DNA of 16,959 nt from an uncultured Methanobacteriaceae archaeon (lineage in GTDB: Archaea; Methanobacteriota; Methanobacteria; Methanobacteriales; Methanobacteriaceae), in assembly GCA_947259185.1 (NCBI GenBank), contig CAMYKT010000034.1:1-16959 (forward strand), written 5' to 3'. Position 1 is the stretch's first letter. The number at the start of each line of letters is the position of its first letter. Under the pieces are notes generated by a model, which was given only the letters and a program-made list of their open reading frames with translations, did no database searches and had not been told where the DNA came from. Position numbers and translations under genes: made by a program. Shown here piece by piece: positions 1-7,064 of the stretch.

Positions 1-54
1 ATTTTAGAACTATCCCGTGATGAACAGCAAAGTAGTTTAGATGCTTTTTTTTAA
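1..54 (+). CDS. 3' end of a gene with a C-terminal PCNA-binding (PIP-box) tail; candidate DNA polymerase B small subunit
   Basis: Frame 1 is open from the window edge and reads ILELSRDEQQSSLDAFF before a TAA at 52-54. The last eight residues, QSSLDAFF, fit the PIP-box pattern Q-x-x-hydrophobic-x-x-aromatic-aromatic exactly, and they sit at the extreme C-terminus, where archaeal replication and repair proteins usually carry it. The parent protein therefore probably binds the sliding clamp. Which protein it is cannot be read from 17 codons. Known candidates with C-terminal PIP boxes are the replication factor C large subunit, FEN1, RNase HII and B-family polymerases. In Methanothermobacter the polymerase is split, and as I recall its small part (PolB2, MTH208) lies just upstream of genes matching those that follow here, so PolB2 is my first guess. 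The reading frame and motif are seen; the identity is inferred. Confidence 0.6.
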   Translation: MLELSRDEQQSSLDAFF

Positions 55-71
55 TTATATAATATTTTTTT
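45..71 (+). terminator. Poly-T terminator after the PIP-box gene
   Basis: A run of eight T covers the last codons and stop of the upstream gene. It is followed by the AT-only palindrome ATTATATAAT at 54-63 and a second run of seven T at 65-71. Oligo-T tracts just after a stop codon are the usual intrinsic termination signal in archaea. Confidence 0.45.
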
Positions 72-102
72 AGATAAATTTTTATAGTGCCCAATTTAAG
101 AG

Positions 103-112
103 TATAATATAT
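103..112 (+). promoter_or_regulatory. Possible TATA box for the HAD gene
   Basis: The sequence TATAATATAT lies about 90 bases before the ATG at 202 and would place a start of transcription near 130. A second candidate, TTTATAG, is at 81-87. The region is so AT-rich that neither is decisive. Confidence 0.25.
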
Positions 113-201
113 TTCATTTAATTGTTGAAGAAATTCGATAGTTAATAAGTAAACATTAAAAAAATAAAATTGATTGTGTGGCAATCATTCAGGTGGGGAT
201 T

Positions 202-882
202 ATGCTCAAGGCAGCTTTTTTCGATATAGATGATACTCTTTATGATACTTCTGGTTTTGCCAAGCTGGCCCGAAAGGCAGCTTTAAATATGATGATAGAT
301 GCAGGTTTACCCCTTGATTCTACCGAAGCATATAAACTTTTAAGAGAAATTATTGCTCAAAAAGGATCTAATTATGATAAACATTTCAATGTTTTAACTA
401 AAACTGTTTTTGGAGAGGAAAAACCTCTTTTAATTGCTCTGGGAATGATTAATTATCATAATGTTAAATTTGCTTTACTTAGACCATTTCCCAGAACAAC
501 CTCCACCCTGATAAACCTCAAAAGTAAAGGTTACCGGCTGGGCGTTATTTCTAATGGTATAACCATAAAACAATGGGAAAAATTAATCCGTCTGGGTATC
601 CACCATTTTTTTGATGAAGTGGTGACCTCGGATGAAATTGGTTTTGAAAAACCTCACCATCGTATTTTTGAAGTAGCCTTAAGTCGAATGGGTTGTACCC
701 CTGAAAAATCAATTATGATTGGTAACAAATTTTCAGAAGACATGATGGGTGCGGTTAATGCAGGTATGTCTGCTATTCTGGTAAATTGTAAGCTCACACC
801 TGAAGAAGAAGAGTATATTGAAAAAGAAAAGCTGGATGTAAAGGTTATTTCTGATATAAGTGAAGTAGATAAAATTTTATAA
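202..882 (+). CDS. HAD-superfamily hydrolase (subfamily IA, TIGR02253/PH1421-like)
   Basis: This is a 226-residue HAD phosphatase of the archaeal type represented by the Mg-dependent PH1421 enzyme; the natural substrate is unknown. Motif I is FFDIDDTLYD, with nucleophile Asp8 and acid/base Asp10. The helical cap spans roughly residues 15-95. Motif II is ISNG with Ser117, and motif III is Lys150 in GFEKP. Motif IV reads GNKFSED (174-180), where the usual first Asp is Asn175; Glu179 and Asp180 remain. I chose the ATG at 202 because AGGTGGGG at 191-198 is well placed for it. A GTG at 178 would add eight residues that precede the conserved first beta strand and lack a ribosome site. The gene follows the PIP-box gene and is read with the ATPase gene 103 bases further on. 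An AT-only complementary pair (871-880 with 904-913) covers its end. Confidence 0.85.
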   Translation: MLKAAFFDIDDTLYDTSGFAKLARKAALNMMIDAGLPLDSTEAYKLLREIIAQKGSNYDKHFNVLTKTVFGEEKPLLIALGMINYHNVKFALLRPFPRTTSTLINLKSKGYRLGVISNGITIKQWEKLIRLGIHHFFDEVVTSDEIGFEKPHHRIFEVALSRMGCTPEKSIMIGNKFSEDMMGAVNAGMSAILVNCKLTPEEEEYIEKEKLDVKVISDISEVDKIL

Positions 883-985
883 TTATTTCAATTAAATGAT
901 TTAATAAAATTTTCCGGTGACCCCCAGCATTACCTTAAATTTGATTTATCGTCCCTTTCCAAAATAAAAATTTTAGGGGTAAATT

Positions 986-2536
986 ATGAGTTACTATCAC
1001 AATGAGCAAATGGAAATAATTATCAGGCGGCTTAGACAGCCTAAAACCCTGGAAGAACTTAGATTATCCGAAGTATTTGTTCGAGATTTGATTTTGAAGA
1101 TCATTTCTAGCTATGGGACCGTGCAAACTAAAAGATTAAATGAAGTTACAGGCATACACTGGGATATTTTAGAAGAAATTCTACGTAAAATGGAACAAGA
1201 CGGTCTTTGTGCCCAGGTAGGGGGTAGCTTCCTATTTTCCAGTATAGATTATACCATTACCAAAAAAGGAAGGGAAAAAACAAAGAGAATAGTGGAAGAA
1301 AATCCGTATATGGGCCTGGCACCAGTTTCCTATGATTTTTACTGGGAAATAATGGAATGCCAAATGAAAGGACGGCACCCCGTTGAAATTCCTGCAGATA
1401 TAGTTGAAAAGACATTCCACGATGTGGTAGGACTTGATTATGCAAAAGAATGTCTTATAGAATCCTGCACAATTGGAAAAGGTATTTTTATATATGGTTC
1501 GCCGGGTACGGGAAAAACATTTATTGTTAGTAAGACCTCCGATTTACTACCACCCCTAATCATACCTAAATTTATTGAATTTGGAAGTAGAATTATACAA
1601 TTATATGATCCTGATTTTCACAGAAAATGCCCTGAACAACCTGCAGATCCAAGATGGGTTAAAATTTACGCCCCATTTGTTTTTACTGGAGCTGAACTGA
1701 ATCTGAATAAATTAGAAACCGTATACGACCCTAATAAGGGAGTATATGAAACATCCCCCATGATTAAAGCTAATGGGGGAATACTGCTGGTGGACGATTT
1801 GGGAAGGCAAAGAGATGACCATGAAATAATTTTAAACCGGCTCATAGTACCCATGGAAAATAAGAAGGATATGATTTATGTAAGGGGAGTTCCGGTGGTG
1901 GTATTCAGCCATTTTATTCCTGCTTTTTCCACCAACCTGGATGTTAGTATTATGGATGAGGCCCACCTTAGAAGAGCTCCTTTACACATTTTCCTGCGTA
2001 ATCCTCCAGTAAAGAATGTTTCCAAAGTATTTAAAAGGAATCTTAATTTACTAAAAGAAAACTATGATGATGAAGTTCTGGAGAGATTTGAAAAGGTATA
2101 TAGCAAAGTTAAAGATGGTGGAGAAGGTTTACAGCCCAGTTATGCCCATGCCCGTGATATTGCTCAAATCTGTCAGGCAGCCCGTATTTCCATGAATAAA
2201 AACAAGGTAGATCTACAGGTCCTGGAAGATGCTCTTAACAAACACGTATTGATTGCCCTTCAGCGTATGGATATTGACATAACACAGGTAACCAAAAAAA
2301 TTAGAACCTTTCGTATTATAACCAAGGATATTGATAAAGCCTATGATGTCCTTTCCACTGATACTACAGGATTAATTTCCTTTGAATCAAATGCAATTAT
2401 TATAGACCGGGACGATACTATAACACCCACCCAATTAGCTGAAAGTCTTCGAGATAATAATGTGGAATTTGAAAAGATAGATATCATAGCTGAAACCGAA
2501 AGAGAATTAAGAAAAACTATTTTAGATTACAAATAA
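986..2536 (+). CDS. Winged-helix AAA+ family ATPase of unknown function
   Basis: This 516-residue soluble protein has three parts. Residues 1-110 look like a winged-helix domain: helices around 36-75 are followed by a basic wing and a segment reading TKKGREKTKR. Residues 140-430 form a AAA+ ATPase, with Walker A GSPGTGKT at 171-178, Walker B LLVDD at 267-271 followed by LGRQR, a sensor-like FSTN stretch about 50 residues later, and a conserved-looking DEAHLRRAP segment that may carry the arginine finger. Residues 440-516 form a separate alpha/beta C-terminal domain that I cannot place. The N-terminal domain may bind nucleic acid, but I do not recognise a characterised orthologue and assign no pathway. 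The start ATG is preceded by AGGGGT at 975-980. The next gene begins 50 bases downstream, and a perfect stem-loop holds the stop codon in its loop. Confidence 0.75.
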   Translation: MSYYHNEQMEIIIRRLRQPKTLEELRLSEVFVRDLILKIISSYGTVQTKRLNEVTGIHWDILEEILRKMEQDGLCAQVGGSFLFSSIDYTITKKGREKTKRIVEENPYMGLAPVSYDFYWEIMECQMKGRHPVEIPADIVEKTFHDVVGLDYAKECLIESCTIGKGIFIYGSPGTGKTFIVSKTSDLLPPLIIPKFIEFGSRIIQLYDPDFHRKCPEQPADPRWVKIYAPFVFTGAELNLNKLETVYDPNKGVYETSPMIKANGGILLVDDLGRQRDDHEIILNRLIVPMENKKDMIYVRGVPVVVFSHFIPAFSTNLDVSIMDEAHLRRAPLHIFLRNPPVKNVSKVFKRNLNLLKENYDDEVLERFEKVYSKVKDGGEGLQPSYAHARDIAQICQAARISMNKNKVDLQVLEDALNKHVLIALQRMDIDITQVTKKIRTFRIITKDIDKAYDVLSTDTTGLISFESNAIIIDRDDTITPTQLAESLRDNNVEFEKIDIIAETERELRKTILDYK

Positions 2537-2547
2537 TAGTTTGTAAT
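2526..2547 (+). promoter_or_regulatory. Perfect stem-loop with the ATPase stop codon in the loop
   Basis: ATTACAAA (2526-2533) pairs perfectly with TTTGTAAT (2540-2547). The six-base loop TAATAG begins with the TAA stop of the ATPase gene. T-rich sequence follows but without a long T run. It could act as a weak terminator or as an RNA stability or processing element between two genes on the same strand. Confidence 0.45.
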
Positions 2548-2586
2548 TTTAAATTCTATTTAAAAATTATTTAAGAAGGCATTAGA

Positions 2587-3408
2587 TTGGATTATCAGAT
2601 ATTCATTATTCCACTGATTATTTCACTGATTATATCTCTTTTATTTTATATTCTGGTTAGCATAATCCCCTTTTTATTTCCTCAATTTGTTTCTAATATT
2701 TTTTTATCCCTTCCCAGAAAATATTCTGAGGATCCAGTGGAACTGCAGTTTTTAATTAATCAGTTAGTAAAAAATGATAGCTGGAAAAGGTTATATGCTC
2801 TAAAATTATTGGAAAAGAGTTTCCAATCGAAAATGAATATATTATTGTCTCAAAAAGAAAAAGAATGGAAAAAAGAATTGGAAATACAAAAGGAACTTTT
2901 AGAGTACCGTGAATTAACTGATGATGAGATAATGCATATAGAATCTGGAAAAAAACTAAAAGATAAATACGGTCCAGATATTAATCTTAACCCTCCAGAT
3001 GATTCAATTTATTACCTTAATCAATATGAAGAAGAATTTATTAAAATAAGGAACGATCTGCCTGATGAAATTTCAATTTACCGGGAAAAATATGATAATT
3101 TTAAGTTCTGGTCCGTTAAAAATCGTAATTTATTAAAATTCATACAGGATAAAGTTTTTAATAATGAAGAACTGGATTTGGAAAAAATAGCAAAAGGAAA
3201 CCGGGAATGGTCACTTCTCAATTTATGGGGATTCCCCCCTAAAATTAAATATGATTCTAAAAAAATTTATTACGATATCGTTCTTTATGTTGATTTAAAG
3301 TCAGGAGAAAAAGAAGGAGAAAAAGTTATTAAAAAATTAGCTATTGCCTTGAGTTCCCATGAAAAATCACTCGACTATTTAGAACATCTCATAAATCAAT
3401 TAAGATAA
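2587..3408 (+). CDS. Membrane-anchored protein of unknown function
   Basis: I do not recognise this 273-residue protein. Residues 5-33 form one long hydrophobic segment (YQIFIIPLIISLIISLLFY and onward), which suggests a single N-terminal membrane anchor with the rest in the cytoplasm. A highly charged helical stretch at about 75-120, rich in Lys and Glu, could form a coiled coil. The C-terminal part (about 225-273) has alternating strands and a final amphipathic helix. An in-frame TAA at 2572 excludes any start further upstream, and no ATG is available before residue 80, so TTG at 2587 with weak GAAGG upstream is the most likely start. The gene lies 50 bases behind the AAA+ ATPase gene on the same strand. 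Co-transcription is plausible, and a membrane partner for that ATPase is one possibility (inference). Confidence 0.6.
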   Translation: MDYQIFIIPLIISLIISLLFYILVSIIPFLFPQFVSNIFLSLPRKYSEDPVELQFLINQLVKNDSWKRLYALKLLEKSFQSKMNILLSQKEKEWKKELEIQKELLEYRELTDDEIMHIESGKKLKDKYGPDINLNPPDDSIYYLNQYEEEFIKIRNDLPDEISIYREKYDNFKFWSVKNRNLLKFIQDKVFNNEELDLEKIAKGNREWSLLNLWGFPPKIKYDSKKIYYDIVLYVDLKSGEKEGEKVIKKLAIALSSHEKSLDYLEHLINQLR

Positions 3409-3436
3409 TGTATTATCTTTAAAATTAACTTTTATT
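3402..3436 (+). terminator. Inverted repeat over the stop codon plus T-run, between converging genes
   Basis: AAGATAAT (3402-3409) and ATTATCTT (3412-3419) are exact reverse complements with two bases between, and the TAA stop at 3406-3408 lies in the left arm. T-rich sequence follows, ending in a seven-T run around 3437-3445. The gap between the converging genes is only 39 bases, so a strong stop to read-through makes sense here. Confidence 0.55.
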
Positions 3437-3447
3437 CCTTTTTTTAG

Positions 3448-4221
3448 CTATATTTTAATATCCAGTGCCACCGGACAGTGGTCTGATCCCATTACATCAG
3501 ATAATATATACGATGATTCTATGCGGTGGGCGAATTCTTTATTAGCAAAAAAGTAATCCAGTCTCCATCCCACATTTCTTTCCCGTGCCCGGGTACGGTA
3601 ACTCCACCAGGTATATTGATTCGCATCAGAATTAAACATCCGGAAAGTATCCACATAACCATTATCCAGAAATTTATCTATCCATGCTCTTTCTACTGGT
3701 AAAAAGCCAGAAATATTACTGTTTTCTTTAGGGCGTGCCAGATCTATTTCCTTATGGGCTGTATTTAGATCCCCACAAACAATAATATTTTTTCCCTGGT
3801 CCCTCAGCTGGTTAGCATGGTCTAAAAATGCGTCGTAAAAATCTAATTTATATTTAAGTCGTTCTTCAGACATCTTACCATTGGGAAAATAAATATTGAA
3901 TAATACAAATTCATCATAGTCTGCAATTTGAATGCGGCCTTCTCGATCGAATTTATCTATTCCGAACCCGTTTTCAATATTTTCTGGTTTAAGGGAACTG
4001 TACAATGCTACACCACTATATCCCTTCCTCTTTGCAGAATTAAAATAAACATGGTATCCATCGATTTCTTTTAATGTTCGGGGGAGTTGATCAGGGGTAG
4101 CTTTAGTTTCCTGAATGCATAAAATATCTGGCTTATCCTTATTTAACCAGTCTAAAAATCCTTTTCTGTGTATGGCCCTAATTCCATTGACATTCCATGA
4201 TACGATCTTAATATTCTTCAT
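3448..4221 (-). CDS. xth: Exonuclease III family AP endonuclease / DNA uridine endonuclease (Mth212-like)
   Basis: This 257-residue enzyme belongs to the ExoIII/APE1 family, which cuts DNA at abasic sites. The family catalytic set is complete: Asn10 (SWNVNG), Glu38 (QETK), Tyr111 (NIYFPNG), Asp151 and Asn153 (GDLNTAH), Asp222 (RLDYFF), and Asp247-His248 (GSDHCP). Mth212 of Methanothermobacter has the same length and, unlike most relatives, also nicks DNA directly at deoxyuridine. As I recall, Lys125, Asp151 and Arg209 were studied in Mth212, and all three are present here at exactly those positions, so I expect uridine endonuclease activity too. The ATG is preceded by a strong GGAGGAG. The gene starts 30 bases after feoB on the same strand, and a TATA-like TTTTTATAAAA over the feoB stop could give it its own promoter. 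Confidence 0.92.
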   Translation of the reverse strand: MKNIKIVSWNVNGIRAIHRKGFLDWLNKDKPDILCIQETKATPDQLPRTLKEIDGYHVYFNSAKRKGYSGVALYSSLKPENIENGFGIDKFDREGRIQIADYDEFVLFNIYFPNGKMSEERLKYKLDFYDAFLDHANQLRDQGKNIIVCGDLNTAHKEIDLARPKENSNISGFLPVERAWIDKFLDNGYVDTFRMFNSDANQYTWWSYRTRARERNVGWRLDYFFANKEFAHRIESSYILSDVMGSDHCPVALDIKI

Positions 4222-4251
4222 TAATCACTCCTCCTTTATATCGGGAATATT

Positions 4252-6237
4252 TTATAAAAAATAAGGCAATATTTTGGCAAATAAACCTCCTACAACCAGA
4301 GCAGTTGTAAAATTGGCCCCGGTAATCACACTGGCTGCTTTCCAACCAAACTCTTTAATAAGTATGGCAATAGTAGAAAAGCAGGGTAAATATAACATAC
4401 CCACTATGGCCAGTACGATAAATTGAGTTGGATTTAAAGCCAGGCTCAAATCAGTGCCCACAAATGATACCAGAGTTAATAAGATAAATTCTTTTCTAAC
4501 CGCCCCCACTATAAGCAGCACTCCCGCAAATACAGGTAATCCTAACCAACCCACTGTAAGGGGGGCCATGAAATTACTCACAGGTTCTAAAACTCCCATA
4601 GCATAGAAAGCCTGTATTAGAGCACTACCCACAATATAAATTGGAAAAACCAGATAGATTAGTGATTTAGTTCTTGCCCAGGTTTGTTTAAGGATTACTG
4701 AAAATGAAGGTAATTTTAAGGTATGCATTTCCATTATAAGGCCTGTTGATTCCCCAGGAGTTGCTTTAAGAGCTATTCTGCCCATGATAAATATGATTAT
4801 CAGGTCCAGCACATAAAGGGCCAGGGCCCACCATATATTGACGAATATGGCCACCAGGCCCAGTATTAAAATGGTTCTTGCAGCACAGGGCGCAAATGTT
4901 ATGGCAAAAGCTGCTAAAAGTCGTTCTCTTCGGGTTTCAAGTATTCGAGTACTGTCTATAGCCGGTACATTACATCCATACCCTAATATAAGGGGTATTA
5001 ATGCCTTACCATGCAGTCCTATTTTGTGCATGAAGCTATCCATCATAAAGGCCACCCTGGTTAATAAGCCTGAATTTTCTATATAGGATAACATAAGGTA
5101 AAAGGGGATGACAAATGGAATTATGAGTGTAACACCTGCCACTATCCCTCCAAATGCACCGTTCCAGAGTATAGCAGTGATGGCACCAGAAAATTGAGGA
5201 TCAACAGGTTGGAAAAAGCTGAAAGCATTGGAGAGAATTCCTTCCAGAAAATCACCAATGGTAAAAGTCCATAAAAGTAATCCAATTATAACCAGAGCAG
5301 AGGTAAAATATCCTAAAACGGGATGAGTTAAAATTTTATCCAGGCGCTCAGAGAAAGGTATGTCAATTTTAGTCTGAACTTGAGCACCAGAAGCAATTAA
5401 ATTCGCCAGCGTATATCTTTCAGAAGCCATTACAGCAAAAGAAGGCTCTTGATGAATTTTTTCAATCTCGTAGGCAAGCTGGTTGGCATAAGAAATTATC
5501 TCGGGAGATTCATTTTTGATATTTTTTATTATTTCAGGATCATTTTCCAGTATCTTAATGGCCATCCATCGATTTGAATAGTTTAAAGAAGTTTTCTTTG
5601 ATTTTATCATTTCTGATAAATTTTGTATTCTTTTTTCAACTTCTCCCCCATATTTAATAATTTCCGGGATCTTTTTTGGGTTATCTGCTGCTTTTACTGC
5701 TTTTTCAATTAGTTTTCTAAGACCTTCACCTCTTACTGCAACAGTAGACACTACGGGAACTCCTAAAGCTTTTTCCAGTTTTTTTTCATCGATGATTATG
5801 CCCTTTTGCCGGGCAATATCCACCTGATTTATACAAACTACCAGCGGTACTTCCATTTCCATTAGCTGCAACGTGAAAAAAAGGTTCCTTTCCAGAACAG
5901 ATGCATCCAGAACATTTATAACTACATCGGGTTTTTCATGGGCAATGTACTCCCTGGAAACTATCTCCTCCATAGAAAAGGTAGAGAAAGAATAAATTCC
6001 GGGTAAATCAATTACATGAATTTTTTGACCCTGAAAATAAAGTTTTCCCTGGGCCTTTTCCACTGTTTTGCCAGGCCAGTTACCTACAATCTGATTAGAA
6101 CCACTAAGCTGATTAAAAATAACACTCTTACCCACTTTGGCATTTCCAGAAAGTGCTATGGTAAAGTCGTCCTTAGATGAACTAAACGATCCATCAAAGT
6201 CCGTTCCTTTCTCTTTTTTAAATCCTGATTTAGCCAT
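4252..6237 (-). CDS. feoB: Ferrous iron transport protein B
   Basis: FeoB is a polytopic membrane protein with an N-terminal G domain that imports Fe(II). In this 661-residue copy the G domain shows G1 GNAKVGKS (31-38), G2 in NWPGKT (Thr58), G3 DLPG (77-80), G4 NQVD (137-140) and a G5-like segment near 163-172. G1 and G4 deviate from the common GNPNSGKT and NKxD forms. After a helical linker come multiple membrane segments. The conserved gate motif GCNVPA carries Cys422, and Cys451 (FAPCAAR) and Cys619 (LPCFSTIA) sit in the later channel segments. I start at ATG 6237, since GGAG lies nine bases before it; an upstream start would overlap the regulator gene by 47 bases instead of eight. The overlap is ATGGCTAA, typical of translational coupling with the DtxR-FeoA gene. 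Confidence 0.93.
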   Translation of the reverse strand: MAKSGFKKEKGTDFDGSFSSSKDDFTIALSGNAKVGKSVIFNQLSGSNQIVGNWPGKTVEKAQGKLYFQGQKIHVIDLPGIYSFSTFSMEEIVSREYIAHEKPDVVINVLDASVLERNLFFTLQLMEMEVPLVVCINQVDIARQKGIIIDEKKLEKALGVPVVSTVAVRGEGLRKLIEKAVKAADNPKKIPEIIKYGGEVEKRIQNLSEMIKSKKTSLNYSNRWMAIKILENDPEIIKNIKNESPEIISYANQLAYEIEKIHQEPSFAVMASERYTLANLIASGAQVQTKIDIPFSERLDKILTHPVLGYFTSALVIIGLLLWTFTIGDFLEGILSNAFSFFQPVDPQFSGAITAILWNGAFGGIVAGVTLIIPFVIPFYLMLSYIENSGLLTRVAFMMDSFMHKIGLHGKALIPLILGYGCNVPAIDSTRILETRRERLLAAFAITFAPCAARTILILGLVAIFVNIWWALALYVLDLIIIFIMGRIALKATPGESTGLIMEMHTLKLPSFSVILKQTWARTKSLIYLVFPIYIVGSALIQAFYAMGVLEPVSNFMAPLTVGWLGLPVFAGVLLIVGAVRKEFILLTLVSFVGTDLSLALNPTQFIVLAIVGMLYLPCFSTIAILIKEFGWKAASVITGANFTTALVVGGLFAKILPYFL

Positions 6238-6997
6238 GGGCCAATGCTCCATCTTCATCCTTTGATTCGCAATCAATTAATTCAACAAATACATTTTTGG
6301 CAATATCTCTGCCCAGAGCAAGTTTGGATCCCCTGACTGATACTTCCACCGGTCCTTTAAAAGGGGCCAATTTAATTACACTGACCATCGCACCTATGGT
6401 TATACCCATATCCATCAATCTTCGAATTACTTTATAATCTCCCCTTATGAATGATACGCGGCCCACTTCATTTTCACCCAGGCTGATAATTGAAATAAGG
6501 TTTTCATCACGTGAACCTATTTCTTCTACGTCTTCGTGTTTTCTCTCCAGACATTCTTCACATGTATCAAATTTAAAATCACAGGCAGGGATAGGGGCTT
6601 CATCAGGACATTGATCAGGCTGTTCCAGTAACTGACATAGAGCCCTTTCTGCATCATCAGATAAAGTATGTTCCATTTGACAGGCCTCAGAATGAATTTT
6701 ATCTTTTTTGAGTTTTAATATATCATTTAAAAAGCGTTCCAGTAAACGATGTTTTCTGGTTACTTTACTGGCAACTTTAAGGCCTTTTTCTGTAAGAACT
6801 GCTCCTTTGTAGGGAGAATAGTGAACATAACCCCTTTTATCTAATTTTTTTAACATTTGAGTTACACTTCCCGGAGCAATATTAAGATTTTTGGATATAT
6901 TAGAAGTAGTTACTGGCTTTTTCTCTTCCAGAGAAACTTTATAAATAACTTCCAGATACTCTTCAATGTTTTCACTTAAAGATTCATTATCTGACAT
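6230..6997 (-). CDS. DtxR-family iron-dependent regulator fused to a FeoA domain
   Basis: This 255-residue protein joins a metalloregulator to a FeoA domain. Residues 8-75 form the winged helix-turn-helix. Residues 76-137 form the metal-binding dimerisation domain. The DtxR metal ligands are recognisable: His83, Glu87 and His102 for one site, and Cys106, Glu109 and His110 for the other. The Cys at this place is typical of iron-type DtxR/IdeR rather than manganese-type MntR, which has an acidic residue there. Residues about 168-245 are an SH3-like FeoA domain. Between them lie four extra cysteines (130, 139, 146, 149) including a CxxC, which could bind a metal or an iron-sulfur cluster. ATG 6997 is chosen because AGGTG is spaced correctly for it; the GTG nine bases upstream lies inside that site. 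The gene is translationally coupled to feoB. Confidence 0.9.
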   Translation of the reverse strand: MSDNESLSENIEEYLEVIYKVSLEEKKPVTTSNISKNLNIAPGSVTQMLKKLDKRGYVHYSPYKGAVLTEKGLKVASKVTRKHRLLERFLNDILKLKKDKIHSEACQMEHTLSDDAERALCQLLEQPDQCPDEAPIPACDFKFDTCEECLERKHEDVEEIGSRDENLISIISLGENEVGRVSFIRGDYKVIRRLMDMGITIGAMVSVIKLAPFKGPVEVSVRGSKLALGRDIAKNVFVELIDCESKDEDGALAHG

Positions 6998-7010
6998 TAG
7001 GTTCACCTAA
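6997..7010 (-). promoter_or_regulatory. Probable DtxR-type operator covering the ribosome binding site of dtxR-feoA
   Basis: On the minus strand TTAGGTGAACCTAA is a perfect inverted repeat with six-base arms and a two-base centre. It resembles the TTAGG-CCTAA operators of the DtxR/MntR family. It contains the AGGTG ribosome site and ends on the first base of the ATG. A bound repressor would block early elongation of the regulator-feoB transcript, suggesting negative autoregulation by iron (inference). Confidence 0.65.
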
Positions 7011-7040
7011 AATAATCATAATTATTATTATAAAAAGAGA

Positions 7041-7064
7041 GCTTATAAATTTTTGCTTACCTAA
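7041..7064 (-). promoter_or_regulatory. TATA box of the dtxR-feoA/feoB operon with an upstream half operator
   Basis: ATTTATAAGC (minus strand, 7050-7041) is a good archaeal TATA box preceded by a purine-rich BRE-like stretch, and predicts initiation near 7022. Directly upstream, TTAGGTAAGC (7064-7055) repeats the left half of the operator at 6997-7010, so two regulator sites may flank the core promoter. Confidence 0.5.

Noticed and set aside
178..201. GTG start giving an eight-residue N-terminal extension of the HAD protein
   Set aside because: The added stretch encodes the AGGTGGGG ribosome site for ATG 202 and has no site of its own; the HAD fold begins right after the ATG.
4838..5086. 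Plus-strand 82-codon frame inside feoB
   Set aside because: Antisense to conserved membrane segments, no ribosome site and no recognisable features.
6238..6276. Upstream starts for feoB adding up to 13 residues
   Set aside because: They lie inside the regulator's coding end; ATG 6237 has a GGAG and an ATGGCTAA coupling junction.
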